Assembly: GCF_021018895.1 (NCBI RefSeq)
Contig: NC_079373.1
Span: forward strand, 8,552,501-8,616,500
DNA length: 64,000 bases
Direction of reading: 5' to 3'
Origin: Seriola aureovittata
Taxonomy: Eukaryota > Chordata > Actinopteri > Carangiformes > Carangidae
Shown here in pieces: positions 37,216 to 48,341 of this stretch. The stretch's first letter is position 1; every line of letters starts with the position of its first letter. The position numbers were made by a program, and so were the translations under genes. The notes under the pieces were generated by a model. The model worked only from the letters and a program-made list of their open reading frames with translations, had not been told where the DNA came from and made no database searches.

Positions 37216-37706
37216 TATGCTAGCAGCTCTAGGAGGCTGTACGTACACAACAATGCTTTGAGTAAACATGGCAAAATGCTCACAGTGACAATGCTAACAT
37301 GCTGAAGTTTAGCAGGTATTTATCATGTTCACTATCTTCATTTGGTGTGCTAATATTTGCCAATTAGTGCTAAACACAAAGTACAGCTGAGGCTGGAAAT
37401 GTCAACTTGTTTTCTTATTTGGTCATAAACCAAAGTACTGGACTCTGTACAGTTTTGACCACTGAAGATGCTAGCTGAAATGTTATGGGTAAACTACATT
37501 AGTATAATTCATCCTGAGTGGGACATGAATGTCTACCAAATTACTACAATCAATCCTTTAGTTGTTCATTCAAAAGTTCATGCAAAAGTTTTTGCCATGC
37601 ATACAATAGTTGTTGAAGTATTTAATTCTGGACTAAAGTAGTGGACTGACCAACTGACAGACCGACATTGCCATTCCTACAGCCATGCACCTAGCTAGCA
37701 AAAAAT
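37216..37706 (+). repeat. Common teleost interspersed repeat (GCTAGCAGCTCT... family)
   Basis: Recognised from its words in order: GCTAGCAGCTCTAGGAGGCT, CAGTGACAATGCTAACATGC, AGTTTAGCAGGTATTTATCA, TAGTGCTAAACACAAAGTAC, GGTCATAAACCAAAGTACT, ATTCATCCTGAGTGGGACAT, AGTGGACTGACCAACTGACA, GACCGACATTGCCATTCC, and the end CACCTAGCTAGCAAAAA. Its ends read GCTAGC/GCTAGC, suggesting a short inverted terminus. It is non-coding; I cannot state its class with certainty. Confidence 0.75.
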
Positions 37707-40371
37707 CTAGCTTATTCCTGGATTTGCGTTTCTAAACGAGCAGTTCAAATTCTGTTGTAGCCAATTCCTTAAATTTATTCCACAAAGAAGAGGAGGCGAA
37801 CTAGATTAATGACACGTCACTTTACAGCTACACTGTGTGTGAATCAATGTTTCAACAAATAATCCATACCCTAGCTACCTGAGGGTGGTGGCTCCTCTCC
37901 TCTCACTCAGCAGCCATAAACAACGGCTCAAAGAGCTTCCACATTGAGCCCAAGGGCTCTTGACTCCACCGCCATCACATACACGATAGCGAGGCATGTT
38001 TTATAGATGCATAACATTAAAACACAAAAATAAGGATGTTATTACTCAGTCTCACTCTTATATTGGCATTTTATGGCCCAGTTGGTCATTGAGATTGAAG
38101 TAATACCATCTGTATTACCACTCATAAAAGAAGATATCAATCACTTCAACTGACCTTTTTTCCCCCTGATAAAGTGTCTCATCAATGAGCTGCATCCTGG
38201 TGCCTGAGGGCTAAAGGACTGTTGGTTGATTTCAATGCCATGCCAAGTATTGTTAGTGAACAATATGCCCGGAGATTCAATATTCTGCACTTTCTTGATT
38301 GCATAGACACCACTGACAAGCAGCATTAATGGACTGAGCATGTGATTCACAGTCACTGATTGACTGCACCGACTATTACAGGCATCCACATTCATGCACC
38401 ACCATGACAGCAGCATCAGTGGCCATAAATTGTCTGTGACTTGGCCAAATGCCATGTGTTTGTGTTGTTTGTTTGCATGCAAATGAATGCGTGATTATGT
38501 CTGTGTGTATGATTATTGACTTTTGGGAGACATTCCTAAGACTTTTGTTTACAGGAGTTCTCCTGGAGCCCCTGTAGCCTAGTGGCAATTCTCTCACCAC
38601 AGTGACTTCAGTTAAAGTGTGTGTCATTTTATTTTTTATTTAAGTTGTTTTAATTGCTTAATAATTACAGTAAACTTGTATGTGCACATTGTTTTGTTCA
38701 TATTAGCTGTCTTTTCCTTCTGTCTTTTCAGTCCCTGGAGTCCTCAACCTCATATATAGTAGGTCATTTAATTGTCTTCCACATGCATCCCTCCTTCACT
38801 GGCATTTCCTAATGAATTTATCGTTCCCAGGCCCACACACAGAAGTTGCCTCATTGACTATTGGAGCAGCTCGACCTGTGTGTGGAGCCTTTAATTGTTT
38901 TTCCTAGATTCTGACAGCCGATGACACATGATGGATTTGCCAGAACACTTATCTCTGACACGGAAAAGGGCAATCTGTGTATACCTTGAAAAACATTCAC
39001 GGTCAAATGAGAACTTCTGCAAAGTGTGGCTTAGTCAGACCAAACAAAATTTTTAATGGGTGGATTTCCAAGCTTGGTTTTAGACCAGAGAAGTGCTCTC
39101 ATTTGGAGTTGAAAGTGCATTCAAAAGAAATCCCCCAGGCTAAATGGGCTGTTCCACAAACTCCACAATTTACCACAAATCTCTCTCCACCTCATGAACT
39201 GTTGGCTGTGATGGAAGTATTAAATGAGCTGGGGGTTTCTGGAAGAACGTAGACATGCCCCTCATGTGAAACCTATTATAAAAACCTAATCTCAAACTAA
39301 TTTAGCATTCTATTTCTTGCACTCTGAGGCATTTGTAACACTGAAATAGATTAATCAGACACATTACAACAACAATGCAATTTAAGGTTACCTAGCTGCA
39401 AAATGCATAATGAGCTGTAGGATACAACTAAGGAATATTGCACAAATTGCTCCAAGAAAGCCATTTTTCAGATCCCCTTATTATTTTCAAGGGCACTTTG
39501 ACCACCAAAACACAGAGATGGCTCCTCATCAAAGCTCCTACAAGTCATTATCATTATTTATGCATGCTTGGAGGAGTGAAGGGCCTAATTTTTCAGTGAT
39601 ATGACTGATAGTAGTTGAGTGTAGGTTACACCAAGCTTAGATAGAATATTTCTCAAGAAAACCTCATTCTGACTGAAGCAGATTGAATTTTATAATGTGA
39701 ATTTCACCAAACTCAAAGTCCATTCCTCACCTCCTCCAGGAAGACATTTTACTGGGTAGCTTCAGTTTTAAGTTTTTACAGCAGCTGCTGCTGTGTGATC
39801 CCATAAACAAGTAGCTTTATCACTTTCAATAATGCAGTATGTCCCACTGACTTTAGCACCCTGAAAAAAAAGACATTTTGTGGGGTCCTGCTAGAAACCA
39901 GACAGTGCTCTGCACAGGCCAAAACAGTCAGTCCCAGATAACCACAAATTAATTTAGCCAGTACCGTAATCCAGGAGTGAAGGAAGTACTCCAATCCTTG
40001 ACTCAAGTCAAAGAACCAGTACAACAGTGTAAAAATCACAAAATCACAAAAAAGTTATTCATTCACATTCAAAAAGTCATAGAGTATAAGAGTCAAAAAG
40101 TAAAGAAATATTATTAGCAAAATGCACTTAAATGATTGAAAGAAAATATGTATTGTACAGAAAAAATGTCTCCTGTGAATGTTGTATTGTTATCTATGAT
40201 ATTATTAAATTGTTAATATGCCAAAGTGCATAAGAAGCAGTTAACTGTTGCAGCTGCTCGATGTGGAGCTAGTTTTGACTAAATTATATACGGTTAGGTA
40301 GTTAGTTCCTTCGATAATCACCACGTTAACGTGTGTGGATAAGATTTGTCCTGAAATACTGAAGGCTCGAC

Positions 40372-40525
40372 ATGGCTGTCTTGGTTGAAATACCTCTTCC
40401 ATGCCGCATCCAGGTAGGAAACAGTGCCTGTGGACTAGCAGACTGTGGTGGTGGTTCCTATATCTAAAAAGGGAGACCAGGGGGTGCGCTCCAGTTCTTG
40501 GGGTATCACACTCCTCATTTATTTG
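40372..40525 (+). mobile_element. LINE reverse transcriptase fragment
   Basis: One frame reads VVVPISKKGDQGVRSSSWGI followed by TLL. This matches the start of the reverse transcriptase domain in common fish non-LTR retrotransposons (pattern VVVPxxKKGDxxxxxNxRGITLL). It is only a short 5'- and 3'-truncated piece with decay. It lies inside the split DNA element. Confidence 0.6.
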
Positions 40526-40534
40526 ACCTCCATT

Positions 40535-40790
40535 ATCCATACTGCTTATTCTTATAGGGTCATGGGGGGGCTGGAGCCGATCCCAGCTGACATTGGACGT
40601 GGGTGGAGTACACCCTGGACAGCTTGCCAGTTTATCACAGGGTTAACATATAGAGAAAAAACAACGATTCACACCAACATTCATACCTACGGGCAATTTA
40701 GAGTCACTAATTAACTTAAACCTGCATGTCTTTGGACTGTGGGAGGAAGCCGGAGTACCCAGTGGAAACCCACACAGGCATGGGTAAAAT
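40535..40790 (+). repeat. Widespread teleost repeat, full-looking copy
   Basis: Contains GGGGGGCTGGAGCCGATCCC, AGCTGACATTGGACGTGGGT, ACACCCTGGACAGCTTGCCA, CGGGCAATTTAGAGTCACTA, CTGCATGTCTTTGGACTGTG and GGAGGAAGCCGGAGTACCC. I know this sequence as a very common fish repeat, often a LINE-associated tail, but cannot assign its family. It directly follows the LINE fragment, so the two could be one insertion. Confidence 0.7.
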
Positions 40791-43700
40791 GTCTCAGTCA
40801 AAATCTATCAGAAAACAAACTGATAACTGCATTTGTCAAATACATTTAGTGGAGAAAAAGTAAAAGATTTCCATTGAAATGAAGTGTAAAATCATGTAAA
40901 ATTGAAATACAAGACCCACAAATTTGTACTTCAGTACAAGACAAGAGAAAATAGACTTATAGTTGCTTTCCACCACTACCAAAATCTAGTAAGAGTGCAA
41001 CCATCTGCCAAGACTCAGTGCCAACTTGCCTCCCCTAAAGGATTCATGACTACAGGCATGTAAATTTGTTAGTCCAGCATCTTGTTCTGAGCGGCTTGTT
41101 TCTCCCAAAGCCACCATATTCTTGTGTTATAGTGTTATAGCCAGGGCAAATGAACTCAAGTGGGCTCAGTAAATTGCAATTTAATAATAAAACGGCTGTT
41201 TGTACATAAAACATGACACAATCACTATAGGAGTGAAACATTAGTCTCATAGAGAAGCAGACATTACAGAAAAGTCAGAGGACTTTAAAGCCGTTACGGT
41301 GTCAAGGAAATTAACAGGAAGAGAGGAGACACTGCCTTTATTTGAAAAGTTGTCCATCATGACTAGAGAATAACCAGATTTCAATTAAAGAAGAAAATCT
41401 TTATTGTCATGGGACCCAGAGCGAGTCACTGGTATGTGCCTTAAGGCTCTGGCTTCACTCTATTTCATTATCTCTCTCCTGCATGCATGGATTTCCTTTT
41501 ACCTTTACCCTGTAGCCATTCAATGCTCCATTCACTCAATATTCCGCCTATAGAGGTGTTCAGGAGAAATCAATTGAATGCTGTGATGTGGAGTCAATTC
41601 TAAATTGTTACGCTGAGTGAAACATGTACACTTGGTGCTCAAAAGTTTTATAAAATGAGTATGTTTTTTGCAGTTGACATACTTTACGTTTATCACCTTA
41701 AATGTACATGAGAAGTCTCAAAGTGTTACTTGAAATTAAAATATCAACTGGGATATTGTTTGCTTTCAAACCTTGAATAATAATGAATCACTATTAATAC
41801 AGTGTTTCTATTAGATAATGTTGTATTTTATACAAATCCAGCATAATATTGTAGATTATTTGCACTTGGCTTCATTCCAAATATTTGGGCTGGCACAATA
41901 TACAGTCCATGAACAAATGTATGCAGAATGCAGGTCACATTTGACATCTCTAATAAAGATTGGATTCATTTTGCAGGGGGTTGCAACTTGATATAACATG
42001 TGAATGACAATTTAATAAGGAGATTAAGTTCTAATCCTGTTTGAAGATCACGAAGGTTTATTGCGTGACATTGAGGGATAATCCAAGAGGCTCCTCTAAC
42101 AATTATTTTACCAACATACAAACATTGATATAATAATCCTTTGTGTCATTATTGGGGCTGAGAATATATAATACTTTTTTTAAATGCTCATGTACTGATA
42201 TAATAACGTGTACACAGGTTAATGCACGTTAAATGGCCAAAGAGCCACAGCCTCACCTTTGGTCCACCAAGCTTAAATCCCAGCAAAGAAATATACCAAT
42301 AATGTCCACCATTAGAAATGTTAAATCAAATGTTTGAATTATCTTCATAAATGAAAGTTTGACTTGATAGGCAAAATAAATCTGAGGATAGTGAAAGAGC
42401 AGCACTTGCCCCGTCCATTCATTCCCACTGCTCCAACTGCTCTGATGGAGCTGCTCAGTGGCCGTCACATTAAGACTGTGGTTGTACTGGATAAAACTTA
42501 ACTTTAACATGTAACTTTTCAGATGAGAGTTTACATAATGGATGAAATCAGACGCTGCTGAATACAGTGCATCTCTTTTTGGGATCTGTGTTCCCAGCAA
42601 GCAAAAATAATGCAGGTATAGAAATGGGATGGATAGATTGATGGATATGTTTAATTTATGTATTTTATTTTGGATTTGGATTGGATTTCTCTTGTTCACT
42701 CTGCATTGCAACTGTGCACAAAAGGTGGTATATATTGTAAATGCAGCTCACCAGAATGACTGCTAATTTGTGATCTGTGAAGACAACAAGTCAGTGTGAG
42801 TCAGGATTGTGTTTCACCCACTGCACTCAATAGAGACAATGAAGAAAGAAAGAAAAAAACAATACAGAAACTGGTAAAACTGGGTAATTTTTGATAAAGA
42901 AATCTTTAGCACTGTTGCATTGCAGGAGTCCTGATAAAAAGAGGGCACCTGTTGACAGCAGCTTTCTCGTAGTGGTGACACTCATGGCTCAGAGGCAGCA
43001 AAACCAATTCTATCAGCAAGACCTTTCTTATGATCCTCCTCATCCAATTATGCTCCTGAGCAGGCTGCAGAGGGGCTGAAATTGCATCATGACCTTAGTT
43101 TATATCTCCCTGATTTTGGGTGAAAACCTCATACCAGCATTTTTTTTAAATTCTTATCCTAGGGTGGCAGCTTATACTGAATTTCCCTTGGCTATCCGTG
43201 TGCTAGAAAAGTAGAATCATTTAGCACCATACCACATACCAGCAAAATATGATGCTTCCTGCACATGGCTTTTTAAATTATTTATTTTTGTACAGTAGAG
43301 CATGTAGGAATGTGTGTTTTGTATGGCAGCGCTTTTGTATTGACACTGCTGTGTGGTGTCGTGGTGCTACATTCAGAGTTGTGAGCATGAGCAGGTCCTG
43401 TTTGCATTGAGATGAGGTGTAAACAACCGATCTCCCTGGCTTGTAAATATCGTAGATCTTTGTTTAGCCACATGATCATTTATATAATAAACCGGCAATG
43501 GATATGATCAAGCTTGCAGGTGACAATAGTTCTCAATTATAAGAGGAAACCTTGCGGGGTTTTTATGAATTAAATGCACATTCATTGAAATTCAGATTAA
43601 AGATGTAGACATCACCCTACCAGGTTTCAGCCTAGATGGGCTTGTCAAGCATTATGAAATGATGGCACTCTCACTGATTATGTATTATAATACATCAGTG

Positions 43701-45809
43701 TTTTGTGTAATGCCTTTTTGCTGCAGTCTTCCCTTCTCTGCTTTCTAATGAACAGCACTTTTGAGCATCGGAGCAGAGAGTCATAAAAGCATCATTTGGC
43801 TTCATGATACCACTTTGAACACGCTTTCATGCCACTGCACTTTCCTTTAATTTCATTAGAAAATCTGTAAATGCAAGGAGATGGAAATAGAACAACTCAG
43901 CAGGACCATCCACAGAACATTCTCATGCTTTTGATCAAATTAAAATCAGTGTGTGCCCTCCTCAGCAACAGATACAGGTCTAAATCATCCCACATTCATT
44001 TCTAGCTATTCAGGGGTCTATCCAAATTCCTAATTCAATTAACATTTCAGGGAGATGCCTTTTCCTAATCATAATTATATGGTCTGGCATTTATATGGCT
44101 TGTCCACAAAGAGCACTGTCCCATTTAATCTTCCACAGCACATTGTCGTGATAGTTCCCTGACTCCAAGTGATAGCTGTAATGGAGCTCCACACGAGTTA
44201 AGAGCAATCATTCAGCTGATATAATATGATTGTTCTTTCCATCAGCTCGGCTAAAGGTGTGAAATGCAGAGAACACACGGCTGAAGTGAGGCCAGCAATA
44301 GATGGAGCTGGATGGTAATCAACAGTGGGGGTTTATTATTATGTTAAACCTTGTGTGACATATATTTCCTTCTTGCATTGCATTTTGATTTCTCACACTT
44401 GCATTATTCATGAAACTACAAATGACACGGTTATGCACAGAATCTTACATTGCAAGATGATGTATAATCAGCAGCAAATGGAGTTTGATTTAAATGTTAA
44501 GGTTAGAGTTTGCTGAAAATGATGAGTGGTGGTTTCTCTCTGCCTCTCTGTCCATTGAGTTCATGAAATGTTGTTGTGGAGCAAATGAGGATCCACAAAT
44601 TGCAAGACCTGTATTCCACCCATGTTGCCCTGTGGGACTTTACCAGTCTCGGAACATAAAAGCTATAATCCCTTTTACTTAAAATACCATAGCTTTTGGC
44701 TCTGTTGTGACAGGGTTGGTTTACAGAAACCACTCCTCTCTTCTCCATTGTCAGGCTGTGTCATTATTATTCAGGTGTTGGTGTCCCAGGAGGAATCCTC
44801 CTATCAGAGGCTGCGTCCACTGTTTTCCCCACATACTCCTCCATTGTACAGTGAATACAAATAACAAAAACCATTTCCCTCGGTTTTGTTTCTGGCCACT
44901 CATGCAGTCTGTGACAACAACATAGCGGTTGAACAGAAATCCTCCTCCATTATTGTGGGATGACAGTGCCTTGGGTAGGAAAGCAAGTCTTTTTCAGTGC
45001 ATCATTGTGGTCCCAGTGCAAGTCATCAGATGGGAGGGTGGGGTACTTCCCAGCTGTGTAGAGTTACTGGTCACATTTACATGCATATTCAAATATGTGA
45101 TAATTCAAACTTTGTGTAGCTGCTTCATCCCTCTGCTGTTAGTATGCACATGAAAATACCATTAACCAACTTGATGACATGAATGTGAATATAATATTTA
45201 CTGATATAATGACATCATTGCTGTTGCTATCTGAGCTAAACGCTATCTCTTCCTGTAGTTTAAAAAAATATACTTGCTAAAAGTACTTTGAAGTGCACAG
45301 AAGGCTGCTATAAGAAACTCTACATGCTCACTTCAACCCAGATTCATTTTTTTCTTTTAAGGCTGGCAATGTTCTATATTTTTCTTGCTGTCACCACATC
45401 CCATAAAAAGACCAAAACCATCAATGTTTTAGTTTGTCTTGCAGTCTTAACTTCTCAATCCTGTCTATAGCTGCCAGCCAATTTGTTCCTAAGATGTGCG
45501 TTTTAAAAAATGGGTCACAAATATTTAACTTAATCTTTTAAAAAAAAAAAAAAAAAAGCAAATAATTAACCTATAAATTGAGTAGTGGGCTTGTCTCAAA
45601 ATACATTACAGTATGTGTTTGTGGTTGAATGAACATATCACCTAGTGCAATGTTGTGCCTCAGTGAAGGGCAGTGGCACAGAAGAATAAGCTTCATAGGG
45701 CTTTGGATACACAGACAATACTTGTTATAGGATCAGCTCCTTTCTGGTGTTGGTCTTTTCATGAAAAATAAAGAATACCACCAGACTTATGACACATATC
45801 CACAAATGT

Positions 45810-45988
45810 GTTGGGTGCCAGTGGGGAAACACCTTGGATAGGTCACCTGGCCATCAAAAAGCTTACAGAAAGGCAGACAAGCACACCAAATACCTGTATC
45901 TGTCATGTAGCCCACCTGTATGTGTTCAGACTTTTGGATTACATCCACATGATGGAGGAGACATGCAAACACTGCAAAGACAGATCCA
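45810..45988 (+). repeat. Degraded copy of the 40.5-kb repeat family
   Basis: Diverged but ordered matches to the copy at 40535-40790 and its usual 3' end: CACCTTGGATAGGTCACCTG, AGACTTTTGGATTACATCC, ATGGAGGAGACATGCAAACA and CTGCAAAGACAG. Many substitutions suggest an old insertion. Confidence 0.5.
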
Positions 45989-46930
45989 GTAAAATGCAAA
46001 CCACTTTAGTTGCATTACCAGGAATAGTCACATCAGTCTGCCAATGCAAACTTTAATACCTGAAAATTGTTCATATCCTTCGTCATTTAATTTAATCTCA
46101 ATCTAATTTTACAGTGAAATCCATTACAGGACTTTGTCCTCAACTCAAATATCCAAGATGTTAAAAACATTTTGCTGCCAAAAAAACCCTTGCTCAACTA
46201 TTAAGTCTACTAATCAATAAAAATACTGCCTTGCAGCAGAAAGCAAAATCAAGCTCTAAACTTGTGACTTACTTTACAAAATTCATTTTTTTCCCTTTAG
46301 ATATATTCAGTAAGCACTACAAACATTCAAAGTAGAGATAGGAAACAGTAATCTCTGTACAAATGCCTCCAAGCCAGAAAACCTTTTGTACTTCTTTAGT
46401 ACTCTCAGTGTAGCTCTCTCTCAGTCATGCTCCAAAGGGGATAGAAGCGTGGTGAATGAATTTAAAAAAATCTCAACAGGAGACAAAACTGACATATTAA
46501 AGACAGAACCATTTAATGGCTGTGTGGAATATCTGCGGCATAAAACAGTGAAACTGTGAGCAAATGGCTCTCCTGAAAAACGATATAGCATACAGGACTT
46601 GAGCATAATATTCAATGTGGGACCTCTTCATATATAGCACTCTTCTTTTCAACATTTAATACACAACACTGACTTTAAGTGTCCTTGGCAATGAATACTA
46701 CAGCTGACTGATCTACTGGATATCCTACAGTTTACAATAGAGGACAAAGAAAGCTTCTGAATGAATGATAATTTTATTACAAGGCTTTAATCTGATTTAA
46801 AATTGGCTTCTGAAATATTAATTTTGCTTCTTATGTGCTAGCTTAATGATCACCCTTAATACTTGCAATAGTAAAATATTTACAAGCACGTGGAAATTTT
46901 TATGAGGAAAATGCTAATTAACAGAAAAGA

Positions 46931-47097
46931 ATTGCATTAACTTTCTACATTTGAAAATCAGATTTATATCCCAAAAAACACACAGTGAAACAAAGGTCAG
47001 CCCCATTTCTCCTACATTATGCTTGTAGTAATGTAGTAGCATTACAAATTTGGATTCTGTTTCAGACATTAAAAAAAAAGGAAATAAATGAAATAAT
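46931..47097 (+). repeat. Direct duplicate, left copy (flank of array island)
   Basis: About 165 bp from ATTGCATTAACTTTCTACAT through CTGTTTCAGAC to an A-rich end with AAATAAATGAAATAAT. It is nearly identical to 47474-47638, offset about 543 bp. The two copies bracket a small island of array monomers. Confidence 0.9.
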
Positions 47098-47142
47098 AAA
47101 ATATATATAGTATGTATCATATATACATAAAATTAAAAAAAA

Positions 47143-47462
47143 AACGTCATAGTAGAGTATGGCAAAAAATGTCAAAAAAACATCATAATATATTAAGGCA
47201 TAAAAGGTCATAAAAACTTCATAGTATGCTAAGGAATAAAACGTCATAGTATAGTATGGCAAAAAACGTCCAAAAAACATTATAGTATATTAAGGCATAA
47301 AAGGTCATAAAAGCTTCATGGTATGGAAAGGAATAAAACGACATAGTATAGTATGGCATAAAACGTAAAAAAAACAACATAGTATATTAAGGCATTAAAG
47401 ATCATAAAAACATCATAGTATGGTAAGAAATAAAACGACATAGTAAAGTAAAGGCATAAAAT
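47143..47462 (+). repeat. Array island: about 9-10 monomers of the satellite
   Basis: A short stretch of the same monomers as the main array (GTATATTAAGGCATAAAAGG, GGAATAAAACGACATAGTAT), separated from the main array by about 880 bp. It lies between the two copies of the 165-bp direct duplicate. Confidence 0.9.
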
Positions 47463-47473
47463 TATGTATAAGT

Positions 47474-47638
47474 ATTGCTTTAACTTTCTACATTTGAAAA
47501 TCAGATTGATATCCCAAAAAACACACAGTGAAACAAAGGTCAGCCCCATTTCTCCTACATTACTCCTGCAGTAATGTAGTAGCATTACTAATTTGGGTTC
47601 TGTTTCAGACAAAAAAAAAAGTAAATAAATTAAATAAT
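47474..47638 (+). repeat. Direct duplicate, right copy
   Basis: Second copy of 46931-47097. It differs at scattered positions (for example TTATGCTTGTAG versus TTACTCCTGCAG) but keeps the whole length, including the A-rich end. Confidence 0.9.
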
Positions 47639-48341
47639 CTTAAAAAGTGAGACTTTAGATTTAAATTCATTTAGGTTTGTTTAGATTTAAGTTTAAATTC
47701 ATCTTCCTATATGAAGAAACTGTTCTCCAAACTACATAAGTATATCAATATTGCTTATAAATCCATTCAGACATTGTTTGGACTCACTCAATTGTTAATG
47801 AGTTCACACAAAGCAACTTTCTTCTACCTGATGAACTGATCTGCCTCTATTTAACCTGCCTATTGTCTGGCTGCTTATTCAGGCCTGTAGGGTTGATGAT
47901 TGATGATTTCTTATGACTTGAGTTTAATAATTTTCAAAAATGTTCAAAATATCTTCCACAATTTATAACAATCTTAACATCTGTAACTGTCAGCCAGTGA
48001 GTGGTCAGAAAAAGCATTACGCCCTAATCAACATTTACTGAAGGATGAAAAAGGGAAGGTGATGTCCTCTGAATGAATGAAGAATCAGAGCCGGCCTGAG
48101 CCTTTCTGAGGCTATAAGCAGAATTTAATTTGGCCAAGGGCGTAGGTTTGGTCTCAACATTGGTTGAACATTGCTTTTTGTTCTAAGTAGGATGATTCTG
48201 TATGTTATTTGTCCTTGGCTCTTTCTGACATTATACTGTGCTTCATGTTGGCAATAAACCTTTGAAATCCTGAACCTTGTGACTCCTCCAATTCTTCATC
48301 TATGTTACTCCGGTTTCCCCTAGACCAACTTGGGGTTGTAA
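47639..48341. other. Unique-looking sequence between array island and main array
   Basis: About 700 bp of AT-rich sequence without array monomers, gene or repeat that I recognise. Confidence 0.6.

Larger units (their letters stand above)
39975..40978 (-). mobile_element. Second copy of the 24.9-kb DNA element, split by a nested insertion
   Basis: The left part, about 39975-40316, reads GAAGTACTCCAATCCTTGAC, then TAGCAAAATGCACTTAAATG and GATGTGGAGCTAGTTTTGAC. The right part, about 40799-40978, reads TGTCAAATACATTTAGTGGA, TTGTACTTCAGTACAAG and ends TTGCTTTCCACCACTACC, the inverse of the 24927 terminus. The orientation is opposite to that copy. About 480 bp at 40317-40798 interrupts it. The outer left terminus is degraded. 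Confidence 0.6.
33386..47142. other. Intergenic region with interspersed repeats, no gene supported
   Basis: Nearly 14 kb of AT-rich sequence. All open frames on both strands are short and lack family motifs or splice partners. It holds the repeats listed at 37216, 39975, 40317 and 45810, an A tract at 45540-45557, and the flanking duplicate at 46931. In human the next gene in this direction, as I recall, is PDZRN4; no exon of it is seen here. Confidence 0.6.

Noticed and set aside
38568..38600. A-box-like words (TAGCCTAGTGG) suggesting a tRNA or SINE head
   Set aside because: No B box at the right distance and no SINE body; likely chance.
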